Assembly: GCA_963422415.1 (NCBI GenBank)
Contig: OY729430.1
Location: 62,001 to 126,000, forward strand
Origin: Bin34 sp963422415
GTDB taxonomy: Bacteria; Chloroflexota; Anaerolineae; Caldilineales; Caldilineaceae
Direction of reading: 5' to 3'
DNA: 64,000 nt
In this document: in pieces, positions 42,583 through 52,163 of the stretch
Layout of the letters: each line of letters opens with the position of its first letter
Numbering within the stretch: position 1 is the stretch's first letter
Notes under the pieces: generated by a model
What the model saw: only the letters and a program-made list of their open reading frames with translations
Told to the model about the DNA's origin: nothing
The model's database searches: none
Made by a program: the position numbers and the translations under genes

Positions 42583-43494
42583 ATGGTTGCAATGACACAA
42601 AACGGATCGGGACCCCAAACAGGCACTTTGGCCGTAAAGGCCGGTCTCGCGCAGATGCTGAAGGGCGGGGTCATCATGGATGTGGTCACCGCTGATCAAG
42701 CCCGCATTGCAGAAGAAGCCGGAGCCTGTGCCGTCATGGCTCTGGAGCGGGTTCCGGCGGATATCCGGCAGGAGGGAGGGGTCTCCCGCATGAGCGACCC
42801 CAAGATGATTCGGGAAATCAAGGAGGCGGTCACCATTCCGGTCATGGCCAAGGCACGCATCGGTCACTTTGTGGAGGCGCAGATTCTCGAATCGTTGGGC
42901 ATCGACTACATCGATGAAAGCGAAGTCCTGACTCCCGCGGACGAAAACAACCACATCGACAAGACCCGATTCAAGGTGCCCTTTGTCTGTGGCTGCCGCA
43001 ATCTGGGAGAAGCCCTGCGGCGCATTGGCGAGGGGGCGGCCATGATCCGCACCAAGGGGGAAGCCGGCACCGGGAATGTGGTGGAAGCTGTGCGCCACGC
43101 CCGCAGCGTTCTGGGCGCCATCCGACACATTCAGGGTCTGCGTGAGGATGAACTCTATGCCTATGCCCGGGACATTCAGGCTCCTCTGCATCTGGTGCAG
43201 GAGACCGCGCGCCTGGGCACCCTGCCGGTCATCAATTTCGCCGCGGGCGGTGTGGCCACCCCCGCGGACGCGGCCCTGATGATGCAACTGGGTCTGGACG
43301 GCGTCTTTGTGGGCTCCGGAATTTTCAAGAGCGGCAACCCGGAAAGGAGAGCCCATGCCATAGTGCAGGCCGTGACCCATTTCGAGGATCCAGATATCTT
43401 GGCCGAAGTCAGCGAGGACTTGGGTGCACCCATGGTCGGCATCAACATAGATACCCTGACCGAGCAGGAGAAGATGGCCTACAGAGGTGTCTAA
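42583..43494 (+). CDS. pdxS: Pyridoxal 5'-phosphate synthase, lyase subunit
   Basis: A 303-residue TIM-barrel enzyme making pyridoxal phosphate from ribulose/ribose 5-phosphate, glyceraldehyde 3-phosphate and ammonia. The motifs are LAQMLKGGVIMDVV, EEAGACAVMALERVPADIR, GEAGTGN and FAAGGVATPADAALMMQLG. Start ATG 42583 has AAGGTGGGGAAG upstream. The next gene overlaps its stop. Confidence 0.95.
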   Translation: MVAMTQNGSGPQTGTLAVKAGLAQMLKGGVIMDVVTADQARIAEEAGACAVMALERVPADIRQEGGVSRMSDPKMIREIKEAVTIPVMAKARIGHFVEAQILESLGIDYIDESEVLTPADENNHIDKTRFKVPFVCGCRNLGEALRRIGEGAAMIRTKGEAGTGNVVEAVRHARSVLGAIRHIQGLREDELYAYARDIQAPLHLVQETARLGTLPVINFAAGGVATPADAALMMQLGLDGVFVGSGIFKSGNPERRAHAIVQAVTHFEDPDILAEVSEDLGAPMVGINIDTLTEQEKMAYRGV

Positions 43495-44110
43495 GCGCAC
43501 TTCTGCCCTCACCATCGGAGTGCTGGCTCTGCAGGGAGGCTTTCACGAACATCTGCAGAGGTTGCAGTCCCTAGGCGTCTCGGCTGCGCCCATACGCACG
43601 GCCGCGCAGCTGGAAGCGGTGGACGGTCTCGTCCTTCCAGGTGGAGAAAGTACGGCCATCGGCCTGATCGCGGAACGCTGGCGGCTGGTGGCGCCGCTGC
43701 AGGCATGGGTACGGGCCGGCAAGCCCATCTGGGGCACCTGTGCCGGTCTGATACTGCTCGCGAACCGAGCCGTGGGGCAGAAGGAAGACGGTCAGCCTCT
43801 GATCGGCGGTCTGGATGTATTGGTCAACCGCAATTACTTCGGCAGCCAGAAGGACAGCTTTGAAACTTGGTTGCGGGTGCAAGGCTGGGCCGAAGCGGCC
43901 CATGCCGTCTTTATCCGGGCCCCTGCCATTCTGGAACTCGGTCCGGGCGTGACGGCTCTGGCCACACTGCCGCCAGAGCAGGCTCCGGAAGTGACGGTGG
44001 CCGTGCAGCAAGCCCATATTCTGGGCACTGCCTTCCATCCGGAGCTGACAGGGGACTTGCGCTGGCACAAATTGTTTCTGGACATCGTGCGACAGACCGT
44101 GTCCCAGTGA
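43487..44110 (+). CDS. pdxT: Pyridoxal 5'-phosphate synthase, glutaminase subunit
   Basis: A 207-residue class I glutamine amidotransferase that supplies ammonia to PdxS. It has GVLALQGGFHEH, LVLPGGES, the nucleophile Cys in GTCAGLILLA, and the His/Glu pair in AFHPELTGD. The GTG start at 43487 overlaps the pdxS stop by 8 bases, as in translationally coupled pdxST. Confidence 0.95.
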   Translation: MSKRTSALTIGVLALQGGFHEHLQRLQSLGVSAAPIRTAAQLEAVDGLVLPGGESTAIGLIAERWRLVAPLQAWVRAGKPIWGTCAGLILLANRAVGQKEDGQPLIGGLDVLVNRNYFGSQKDSFETWLRVQGWAEAAHAVFIRAPAILELGPGVTALATLPPEQAPEVTVAVQQAHILGTAFHPELTGDLRWHKLFLDIVRQTVSQ

Positions 44111-44485
44111 AACGTCAAGACGGATTGCACGCCCCTGCATGTCAATGCACTGCGGGCTTGCAGGACAAACACCAGTCTCGTACACCTAGCTCAACCGTTT
44201 TCGGGTCCTGACCCCGGTGTGCAAGACCAATCCGGAGGAATTCGGATCGGGTTTCACGCCTTTCGCACCAGGTGTACCAGACTGATGGTCTGCTGTCTCC
44301 CGTCGAGCAGACCAATGAATCTGATTCGTGATCCACGGTGAGGGGAGCGGCATGGCCGGCAGCCCGTCGCGGGAGCGGTCAGTCCGCCCGGGATCGGATT
44401 TCAATTCGACTTCGGCAGATGTCGAATTCCTGCTATGCTTCAGCATTCAGCTCCATGGGGCAAGACACGTGCGGGAGGAAACGCC
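44111..44485. other. Intergenic with two inverted repeats
   Basis: GGTCTGCT (44287-44294) pairs with AGCAGACC (44306-44313), and AATTCGAC (44403-44410) pairs with GTCGAATT (44421-44428). The second lies just before a TATGCT (44434-44439) and about 60 bases before the PhyH start, a possible operator. No gene is recognised. Confidence 0.45.
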
Positions 44486-45439
44486 ATGATCTCTGATCAA
44501 GCAATGCACCATCGAGGCCTTGCCTTGGACATGTCCGCGCAGGCTTTTGGCGCCCTGCGCTCTTCCTTGGACATCATGGATAACATGGATTTCTTGCGCC
44601 ACCGGTTCCAGGAAGACGGATACCTCTACCTACCGGGGTTTCTGGATCGCGATCTGGTGCTTGCCGCCCGTCGCGAGGAACTCGAAAAATTCGCGCGGCT
44701 GGGGTATCTGGATCCGAAATATCCACTTATGGAAGGGGTGGTGCACGAACGGTACCGGACAGAGGCAGTCAATCCCTACGCCGAATCCGAAATGGACAAC
44801 TCAGCGCGGCGCAATCCCGCTCTGATGCAGGTCCTCTACGATGGAACCATGATCAATTTCTTTGAGGGCCTCTTCGGCGAAGCGGTGCGCCCTTTTGACT
44901 ATACTTGGCACAGAGCCAAGACCGCCAGCTCCAAATCCGCGAGTCCGCCCCATTGTGACATTGTCTTCATGGGCCGCGGATCGCACCAGCTGTGCACGAG
45001 TTGGACCCCTCTGGGGGACATTCCCATTCCCATGGGGGGTCTTATGGTCCTTGAGAATTCCCACCGTCTAGAGAACCTCAAGGCCACCTACGGCCATCTG
45101 GATGTGGACCAATACTGCACCAACCACGCGGATGCGGCCGCGATCGAAGCTGGCACAAGGCAATGGCAGGACTGGGTCAATCTCGGTGCGTACAATACCA
45201 ATGCCATAGAGACTCGCTCCACTCTGGGCGGCCGCTGGCTCACCACCGACTACCACGCCGGTGACCTTCTCGTTTTCGGCATGTTCACCATGCACGCCAG
45301 CATGGACAACACGACTCGCCGCTTTCGCCTGTCGACCGATACCCGGTATCAACCCGCCTCGGATCCCATTGATGAACGCTGGGTGGGGGAGACGCCCATC
45401 AAGCACGGTCCCGAAGGGAAGATTGGCATGATCTGCTGA
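44486..45439 (+). CDS. Phytanoyl-CoA dioxygenase-family protein
   Basis: A 317-residue Fe(II)/2-oxoglutarate oxygenase of the PhyH family. The N-terminal helix leads to FQEDGYLYLPGFLD. Metal ligands are the HxD of PPHCDIVFMG and the distal His in FTMHASMDN, with a following Arg for 2-oxoglutarate (TTRRFRLS). The ATG at 44486 has GGGAGGAA upstream. Such genes are often expanded in sponge-associated and marine bacteria. The substrate is unknown. Confidence 0.87.
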   Translation: MISDQAMHHRGLALDMSAQAFGALRSSLDIMDNMDFLRHRFQEDGYLYLPGFLDRDLVLAARREELEKFARLGYLDPKYPLMEGVVHERYRTEAVNPYAESEMDNSARRNPALMQVLYDGTMINFFEGLFGEAVRPFDYTWHRAKTASSKSASPPHCDIVFMGRGSHQLCTSWTPLGDIPIPMGGLMVLENSHRLENLKATYGHLDVDQYCTNHADAAAIEAGTRQWQDWVNLGAYNTNAIETRSTLGGRWLTTDYHAGDLLVFGMFTMHASMDNTTRRFRLSTDTRYQPASDPIDERWVGETPIKHGPEGKIGMIC

Positions 45440-45613
45440 GAAGCGGACATCTCACTTCCGGTGACGGGCCGCGGAATCCCAAAGGGCGGCTTGCATGGGC
45501 CCAGTCCTTGCGGGTCCACGGCTCTGCCTGGTGCACTGCCAAGGTGGCGTCCCCTTATCTTGCAAGACCGCAGCAAGAGTCTTACGTACGTGCGTGCGCA
45601 CCACGCAAGCGGT

Positions 45614-46561
45614 TCAAGGATGTACCGCCAGCACAGCGTCCCAGACTACCTCCGACGCGGCAACGCCCAGCATGGGGACGGACCATCGTTCATCCGCCAC
45701 TTCACCGGTTGAGATTGTCCAGAGGATATCGCCATCCATGCTCGTATGAAACGGCTGAATCACCCGAGCCATGGCGCTGTGCACCTGACGGCCCAGCTGG
45801 GTGAGCTCGCGGCCCTTCACCACCTGGTTGGTGATCAGGACCGTGAGAGTCGTATTGCCGGCCTGTATCTTTGATTCCGGGGACAAGTCTGCCATGCGGT
45901 CCAATTCTTCCAGCGCCGGCAGCCGTTGACCGGTTTCCGGATCTAGGTTGCCGCGCACGATCCGGCCACTTCGATCATACACCGCACCCAAGGCATTGAC
46001 GACCGTACAGGCAAAGAACTTGACGCCTCCCACTTCGCGAAAGGCCGCTCCCTGTCCCGCTCTTTCCGCATGCAGAAAGGAGGATGCCTTGCCTACAGAG
46101 GCCGATATGCCGGCGCCGCGGGCGCCAAGCGCGAATTGATTCCACCGGACGTTTTGGAGGGCGGCACGCCCTAATTCCCGGTCCGGATAGATGCTGTTCT
46201 CCCGTCCGCCAAAGTCATAGATGATCCCGCCGCTCACCAGCGGGATGGCTTCCCAGTTGACTTGATAACCTCCGTGGGCCAAAATCTCGGCAGCGATTCC
46301 GCTGGCCGCTTCCAGACCGAAAATAGAACCTCCGGCCAAGGAAATAGCATGGACAAATCCATAGTCACCGACAAATCCCGTCGCCCCGCCCCGGATATCC
46401 ATGGCCACCGGCACCCCCGAGGGAAAATGCAACGCTGTCACCCCTGTAGGTCCATCCGGATACTCGGCTATCCCAATGCAGAATGAGGGAAAGTCGAATT
46501 CCAACACCCGTGTCCCCAGATCTGTGTGGATTGTCAGATTGCCGCTGTCATTCGTCTTCAT
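45614..46561 (-). CDS. P1-family (DmpA-like) aminopeptidase
   Basis: A 315-residue self-processing N-terminal nucleophile hydrolase. The autocleavage site is before a Thr in the GNTTLTVLITNQ segment near residue 240. The N-terminal half has the GGATGFVGDYGFVHAISLAGGSIFGLEA and RGAGISAS stretches. Family members release N-terminal amino acids or act on beta-amino acid peptides. Start ATG 46561 is used. Confidence 0.85.
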   Translation of the reverse strand: MKTNDSGNLTIHTDLGTRVLEFDFPSFCIGIAEYPDGPTGVTALHFPSGVPVAMDIRGGATGFVGDYGFVHAISLAGGSIFGLEAASGIAAEILAHGGYQVNWEAIPLVSGGIIYDFGGRENSIYPDRELGRAALQNVRWNQFALGARGAGISASVGKASSFLHAERAGQGAAFREVGGVKFFACTVVNALGAVYDRSGRIVRGNLDPETGQRLPALEELDRMADLSPESKIQAGNTTLTVLITNQVVKGRELTQLGRQVHSAMARVIQPFHTSMDGDILWTISTGEVADERWSVPMLGVAASEVVWDAVLAVHP

Positions 46562-46741
46562 GTCCACCCCGGCAGTGGTCCTTGTCTCCTGGGTCCATGA
46601 TAGCCGTTGACCGGTGGCATTGGCATTGGATCCATACAGATCAGGAGACAATCCGATGGGACAGACGATGTCACTCTGCACGAGCCAAGGCTTGACATGC
46701 CCGTATACACTGTCCGACACGATCCCTCGTTCAGGATTTAT

Positions 46742-48052
46742 TCAGGCATGGCGATGCGGGCCTGGCTCCAGCGCCAGGATCAGCTCTTCTCGCACCGCGC
46801 CATCCACTTCCCCTTCGGCACATTGCCGCAAAAGCCTGCGGGCTGTCTCCGCGCCACAGCGGCTCCAAACCTGGCCCAGACCCCAAACCGCGTGCTGCCG
46901 TACCATTGCAGCGGAATCCCGCAAAGCCTGACCGAGGGCTGGTATCGCCTCCGCACTGCCCCAGTTGCCCAAGGCCGTACAGACATTCCGCAGCATGCCC
47001 GTCCGCTTGGCCCGTTTCACTGGAGACTTGCGAAAGTGATCCCGAAAGGCCTCGTCGGAAAGCCAATAGGGGAATTCAGCCTGGAAACCTTCCAGCAAAG
47101 GGGGCGCCATCCATTGCGGCTGTACTGCCAGCTCGGGGATCCGGGGTGGCGGTGGGGAAGCCAGTTCCCGGTTCCAGGGACAAACCTCCTGACAGATGTC
47201 ACAACCAAAAATGCGATTGCCAAACTGGCGGCGCAGGGCCCGCGGAGCAGCGCCTTTCGCCTCTATGGTCCAATGGCTGATGCACTTGCGTGCATCCAGC
47301 ATCAGAGGTCCATTGAAGGCATCGGTGGGACAGGCGTCCAGACAGCGGGTACAACGGCCACAAGCGCCCTGGGCCGTGGTCTTGTTGTCCAGCAGCAGCG
47401 TCCAGGTCCCGAAGTCCAGATCCCTAGGCAAACCCGCCAGGATCTCGGCGGGCGGCTTGACAGGGACCTGGGACCAGACTGGTGGCGGATCCGCCAATCC
47501 ATCTTCCGGGATGCACAACACCGCCAGCAGGATCCAGCTGCCGCGCCGAGGATGAATAGAGCAACAATTCTTGCCCGTGAAGGTCAGACCGGCGGCCAGC
47601 GCCCAGTCCCGTTCCACCACAGGGCCAGTATCCACCCATCCCTTGGCCCGTCCGCCGCGCCCACTGCGCCGGCATATGTCCGCGTCCAAGGCCAATACGC
47701 GCGGCTTCAGGACCTCATGGTAGTCCCGTTGCCAAGCATAGCGAGCAATCACCCCGCGGGACGGGTCGGCCTGTATCGCCCGCGGCAGGTCTCTCTGATG
47801 GTAATCCACGCCTAACGCCACGATGGAACGGATGGGGCGGCCTTCCGAATCCGTCAACCGTTCGGGATGGGCCCGCACTGTCCGCGTGCGGACCAGATAC
47901 GCCATGTCCCCATGGCAACCGGCCGCCAGCCATTGTTGCAGGTACTGGGCATGGACATGTTCCGGCCGTACAGCCACCGTGCGGCAGAAGTCAAAGCCCA
48001 GCCGAAAGGCCGCCTCCCGAATAAAGGCGGTAGTAAGCGCCGAGGAGGCCAT
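46742..48052 (-). CDS. queG: Epoxyqueuosine reductase QueG
   Basis: A 436-residue cobalamin- and 4Fe-4S-dependent enzyme that makes queuosine in tRNA from epoxyqueuosine. Two 4Fe-4S ferredoxin motifs are CGRCTRCLDACP and CDICQEVCPWN. The C-terminal HEAT-like repeats (AEAIPALGQALRD) are present. N-terminal residues SIVALGVDYHQ fit the family. It follows the fucosidase by 71 bases in the same direction. Confidence 0.9.
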   Translation of the reverse strand: MASSALTTAFIREAAFRLGFDFCRTVAVRPEHVHAQYLQQWLAAGCHGDMAYLVRTRTVRAHPERLTDSEGRPIRSIVALGVDYHQRDLPRAIQADPSRGVIARYAWQRDYHEVLKPRVLALDADICRRSGRGGRAKGWVDTGPVVERDWALAAGLTFTGKNCCSIHPRRGSWILLAVLCIPEDGLADPPPVWSQVPVKPPAEILAGLPRDLDFGTWTLLLDNKTTAQGACGRCTRCLDACPTDAFNGPLMLDARKCISHWTIEAKGAAPRALRRQFGNRIFGCDICQEVCPWNRELASPPPPRIPELAVQPQWMAPPLLEGFQAEFPYWLSDEAFRDHFRKSPVKRAKRTGMLRNVCTALGNWGSAEAIPALGQALRDSAAMVRQHAVWGLGQVWSRCGAETARRLLRQCAEGEVDGAVREELILALEPGPHRHA

Positions 48053-48123
48053 GCCCCAAAGCCTCTCCTCTTGTCCCTGTGCGCGGGCGCCGTTGTCTGG
48101 TCGCCGCAATCCCCAACTGGCCC

Positions 48124-49518
48124 TCAGCCTTTGGCCAGCGTGAATTTCACTACATAGGCATGACCGCAGTCGGGGGGTGTGTTCGGCAAGGTTACGACAA
48201 GCCCTTCTTCGTCTTGCCGCCAGGCCAGCGAACCCGCGCCTCCCAACAGGGACACATCCATCACGCGGGTGCTGTCGAAGGCCGCGGGCGTCAGGGCCGT
48301 CATCCTGCTCTCCGCTCCAGGCCAGGCCAGCAGCGTGGCATACAAGGCCCGGTCCGACTGGGTAAACCGGATATCCTGGGCCGTCAGAGCCGCGTTGGAT
48401 CGTTCCGACAGGTGTCCTACCGTCACGCCTGTCGGGCCTTCTCCAAAGCGATTCCAATGGCGAGTGTCATAGATGGCTTCCCCATTCACCTGCAGCCAGG
48501 ATCCCAAGCCACGCAACAGGTCCGCGGCCTCATCTGGAATCACTCCGTCCGCCCGCGGTCCCACATTCAAGAGCAGATTACCATTCTTGCTGACTATGTC
48601 CACCAAATCGTGCACCAAGGTGGTGACGGACTTGAACTCGTCGTTCTCGATATAGCTCCAAGACTTGTACGACACCGCCGTGTCCGTCTGCCAATAATCC
48701 GGCCGGATGTCATCTAGCTTGCCCCGTTCCACGTCATAGACGGCCACTCCCGCCGGGATCTTGTCCTTGTATTGCAACACCACTTCCTTGCCCCAGCGCA
48801 GTGCTTGGTTGTAGAGGTAGGCGCAGACCTGCGGCCGATACGCCGCAAATTCCTCTTTATGCCAGCCGAAATCGAACCAGAGCACGTCCGGCTCAAAGCG
48901 GTCGATCATCTCCTTGGTACGCCGGAACCAGTCTTCCACCCATTCCGGAGACGCTGGTGCCTCTTCCGGGTGGCGAGGCGCATACAAGCCGGCATTGGCG
49001 GGATCCACCGTGTCGAAATCATCGCGGTAGGTGTAGTACCGCCAGTTGAACGCGCGGTGGGACGAGACCCCAAACTTCAGACCGCGTTGCCGCACCGCCG
49101 TGCCCAACTCGGCCACCACGTCGCGGCACGGGCCCATCTCGGCGGCATTCCAGTGGGTATAGTCAGACTTGTACATGGGGAAGCCATCATGATGCTCACC
49201 CACCGGTACAATGTACTTGGCACCCGCCTGGACGAAGAGATCCACCCACGCGTCCGGATCCCAGCGCTCTCCCTTGAACAGAGGAATGAAATCCTTGTAG
49301 CCGAACTCGCTTGGATGCCCCCAAGTCTCGCAGTGGTGCCGAAAGTAATTGGGTCCCTTGCGAGACACCTCGTCCCGATACATGAAGCGGGGATACCACT
49401 CGTTGTCCCACGCCGGCACGGCGTAGATCCCCCAGTGGACAAAGATGCCCAGCTTGGCATTCTTGAACCATTCCGGCACCTGGTACGCCTGCAAGGATTT
49501 CCAATTCGCCTGATACAT
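48124..49518 (-). CDS. Alpha-L-fucosidase, GH29
   Basis: A 464-residue GH29 glycosidase that releases L-fucose from oligosaccharides. It has the N-terminal WFKNAKLGIFVHWG, EHHDGF near 108-113 and the nucleophile Asp at about residue 216 in VLWFDFGWHK. The protein starts directly with the catalytic domain and has no signal peptide, so it is probably cytoplasmic. AAGGAG precedes the ATG. It ends a four-gene leftward operon with a sulfatase, dehydratase and amidohydrolase. Confidence 0.9.
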   Translation of the reverse strand: MYQANWKSLQAYQVPEWFKNAKLGIFVHWGIYAVPAWDNEWYPRFMYRDEVSRKGPNYFRHHCETWGHPSEFGYKDFIPLFKGERWDPDAWVDLFVQAGAKYIVPVGEHHDGFPMYKSDYTHWNAAEMGPCRDVVAELGTAVRQRGLKFGVSSHRAFNWRYYTYRDDFDTVDPANAGLYAPRHPEEAPASPEWVEDWFRRTKEMIDRFEPDVLWFDFGWHKEEFAAYRPQVCAYLYNQALRWGKEVVLQYKDKIPAGVAVYDVERGKLDDIRPDYWQTDTAVSYKSWSYIENDEFKSVTTLVHDLVDIVSKNGNLLLNVGPRADGVIPDEAADLLRGLGSWLQVNGEAIYDTRHWNRFGEGPTGVTVGHLSERSNAALTAQDIRFTQSDRALYATLLAWPGAESRMTALTPAAFDSTRVMDVSLLGGAGSLAWRQDEEGLVVTLPNTPPDCGHAYVVKFTLAKG

Positions 49519-49535
49519 GCCACTCTCTCCTTCGG

Positions 49536-50996
49536 TTACGCCGGTACGGACCGACCTCTGTGTCGAAACGCCATCATCTGGGCTCCCAGATCCGCCACCC
49601 TGTCGTTTTCCACGTCCCAGAGGTTGTGCACCTCGCCCGGATCTTCCCGCAGGTTGTACAGCTGCCCCGGCGCGTGGGGTTCGGGATCTTCGCCCCGTGG
49701 TGGAGCCCAGCCCCCGGACATGCGAGTTTCAAATATGGCTTTCCAGTCTCCAGAACGCAGCGAGAACACACCCATCTGCGAATGATGGATCAAGCAGTCG
49801 CGTCCCGCGTCGGCGCGCAGCGCAGGCACAAGACTGACACTGTCCTCGCCCATATGCGGCTCCAACGACTGTCCAGTAATGTCCGCGCACGTGGCCATGA
49901 AATCCACCAGAGAGACCAGTGCGTCACTTACGGTGCCGGGTTCCACCACGCCGGGCCAGCGGACGATCAGCGGTTCCCGGTGACCGCCTTCCCAGATATG
50001 GGCCTTGTAGCCACGCCAGTCCGCGGAAGACCTGTGTCCGTAGACGGCATAGGCGTTGGCCTGACCCGGCAGCCTGTCGCCCGGCAGGGCGCCGTTGTCA
50101 CTCGTGACGATCACCAACGTATTGTCCGCCTGCCCGGTTTCCTCCAACGCCTGCATCACTTGGCCTACCATCCAGTCGAAGAGCCAGACCAGATCGCCCC
50201 GGGATCCGGCGCTGGACCGGTCCCGGGCAAATTCCGGCACATCGGGCCGGGTACAGGGTTCGTGCGGAGCGTCCGCATTCAGATAGAGAAAGAAGGGCGC
50301 ATTTTCGGTCGCCCGATCCTTGATGTACTGCACGGCCTTCGCCGCAATGCGAGGATCCGCATCCTTGTGCTCCCAACCCGGAGCCATCATGCCAGGCCGG
50401 CTGGTAAAGGACGGCTGGTCGTGATAGACGGAGGGCAGGATCTCGAAGTGACGGTCTTCAATGAATCCGTAGGGAGGCTGGCAAGTGGGGCAGCCGGAGG
50501 TCCCGTAGAAATAGTCGAAGCCCAGGTCATTGGGACCTCCCTGCAGGGGCTGGGTGAAATCGATGATCTCCTCTAGCTCGCGCGTGGCATTGCCCCAAGG
50601 CAGGGCCCGGTTGAAGTCGTAGAAGCAACCCGGCTTCGCACTGTAGCCCAGACCTAGATGCCACTTGCCCACGGCGGCGGTGTGATACCCTGCATCCTGC
50701 AGCAGATGGGCCACGGTGCGACGGGAAGGCTCAATCAAGGGTGGTTCATAGCCATACAGCACGTTGGCCCGCAGATGCGACCGCCAGCAGAACCGTCCCG
50801 TCAACACGCCATAGCGGGTCGGGGTACACACCGCGGATGGGGCATGGGCATCCGTAAACCGGCGACCCTGTTGGGCCAACCGATCCATGTGCGGTGTAGG
50901 GATGCGGGACTTGGGGTTGAAACAACCCACGTCACCCCACCCCATGTCGTCGGCCATGATATAGACGATGTTGGGCCTGCTGGGAACAATATCCAT
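49536..50996 (-). CDS. Type I sulfatase (arylsulfatase family)
   Basis: A 486-residue sulfatase. The formylglycine site CxPxR is CTPTR with Cys57. N-terminal metal ligands are in YIMADDMGWGD (Asp15, Asp16), with KWHLGLG and VTSDNGALPG further on. It needs a formylglycine-generating enzyme, not seen here. No signal peptide is evident, so it would act on imported sulfated sugars. It sits 17 bases before the fucosidase and 43 bases after the dehydratase. Confidence 0.9.
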   Translation of the reverse strand: MDIVPSRPNIVYIMADDMGWGDVGCFNPKSRIPTPHMDRLAQQGRRFTDAHAPSAVCTPTRYGVLTGRFCWRSHLRANVLYGYEPPLIEPSRRTVAHLLQDAGYHTAAVGKWHLGLGYSAKPGCFYDFNRALPWGNATRELEEIIDFTQPLQGGPNDLGFDYFYGTSGCPTCQPPYGFIEDRHFEILPSVYHDQPSFTSRPGMMAPGWEHKDADPRIAAKAVQYIKDRATENAPFFLYLNADAPHEPCTRPDVPEFARDRSSAGSRGDLVWLFDWMVGQVMQALEETGQADNTLVIVTSDNGALPGDRLPGQANAYAVYGHRSSADWRGYKAHIWEGGHREPLIVRWPGVVEPGTVSDALVSLVDFMATCADITGQSLEPHMGEDSVSLVPALRADAGRDCLIHHSQMGVFSLRSGDWKAIFETRMSGGWAPPRGEDPEPHAPGQLYNLREDPGEVHNLWDVENDRVADLGAQMMAFRHRGRSVPA

Positions 50997-51039
50997 GGAA
51001 TTCCTCGGGGGGACAGTCACGAACGGGGACGAACGGGAA

Positions 51040-52128
51040 TCAGGCAACCCGATACGGTTCCAGTTCCGCGTAGTTGGGATCCAAGCCAATTCCGGGCGTC
51101 TTGGGCGGACTGACGGTGCCGTCTGCATTCAGGGTCAGGGTATGCTTGTAGATCTTGCCCCACATGGGATCCACGGTATCCCGATAGAACTCCAGAATCA
51201 GCCCGTTGGAAATGGCCGCCACCAGATGCACATGCAGTTCCTGGGGGCCATGCGGAGCCAGCATCAGGTCATAGGCCTGGGTCAGGGCCGCCACCTTCAT
51301 GAATTCCGTGACCCCGCCCATGATCAGGGCGTCCGCATTGAAAATGGCCGCGGCCTCGTGCTCGATCAGGTCCCGGAAGCCATAGCGGGTGTATTCGTTT
51401 TCTCCAGTGGCTATGGGAATGGTCGTGGCCCGGGCCAGCTGCCGATGTCCCTGCAGATTGTCCGGGGCCAAGGGTTCCTCAAACCAGAAAATGTCGTGGT
51501 CTTCCATCAGGCGGGCCAACTGGATGGCTTCATAGGCCTTGTACGCGCAATTGGCATCCACCATGATCTGAACATCCGGCCCCACGGCCTCCCGCACCAC
51601 GCGCACCCGTTCCGCATCCTGGCGCAAGGGCAAGGCCCCCACCTTCATCTTGACGGCCCGTGCCCCCATCGCCACATTGGAACGCATTTCCTGAGCCAGT
51701 TCCTCCAGCCCCTTGCCCTCTTCGTAGTAGCCGCCGGCGACATAGGTAGGCACCCGATCCCGGAAGCCACCCAACAACTTGAACAGCGGCATTCCTGCCA
51801 CCTTGGATCTGAGATCCCACAAGGCGATGTCAATGGCGCTGATGGCCCGCGTGGTCAGGCCGCGGCGGCCCACCAGCTTGGGAACCCACATGTCATGCCA
51901 GAGCCGCTCCACATCCAGGGGATCCTGGCCTCGGAGCTCCGATCCGAAACGGACAATGGCAGCATTCACTTCGGGACCGAGACTGCCTAGGCCTATGCCC
52001 GTCACTCCCTCATCGGTCTCTATGCGCACCAGTCCCAGGCTGGAATGGGTGTAGGTATGCAATCCATTGGTGATAGGCGTATGGCGGGGCCAGCGAAAAT
52101 GCTCGGTGGCGACAGACGTGATTTGCAT
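51040..52128 (-). CDS. Mandelate racemase/enolase-superfamily dehydratase
   Basis: A 362-residue enolase-superfamily protein. The catalytic lysines are K160 and K162 in VKMK, the metal ligands D191 (DANCAY), E217 (FEEP) and E243 (GENEY), and the dyad D266 and H293 (MLAPHGP). This is the MR-type arrangement used by sugar acid dehydratases. Its place next to a fucosidase and a lactonase-like gene suggests L-fuconate, though L-rhamnonate or galactarate dehydratases look alike. It is preceded by AGGAG. Confidence 0.87.
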   Translation of the reverse strand: MQITSVATEHFRWPRHTPITNGLHTYTHSSLGLVRIETDEGVTGIGLGSLGPEVNAAIVRFGSELRGQDPLDVERLWHDMWVPKLVGRRGLTTRAISAIDIALWDLRSKVAGMPLFKLLGGFRDRVPTYVAGGYYEEGKGLEELAQEMRSNVAMGARAVKMKVGALPLRQDAERVRVVREAVGPDVQIMVDANCAYKAYEAIQLARLMEDHDIFWFEEPLAPDNLQGHRQLARATTIPIATGENEYTRYGFRDLIEHEAAAIFNADALIMGGVTEFMKVAALTQAYDLMLAPHGPQELHVHLVAAISNGLILEFYRDTVDPMWGKIYKHTLTLNADGTVSPPKTPGIGLDPNYAELEPYRVA

Positions 52129-52163
52129 GGCATCTATCTCTCCTACACAGCTCCGAGATCGGG

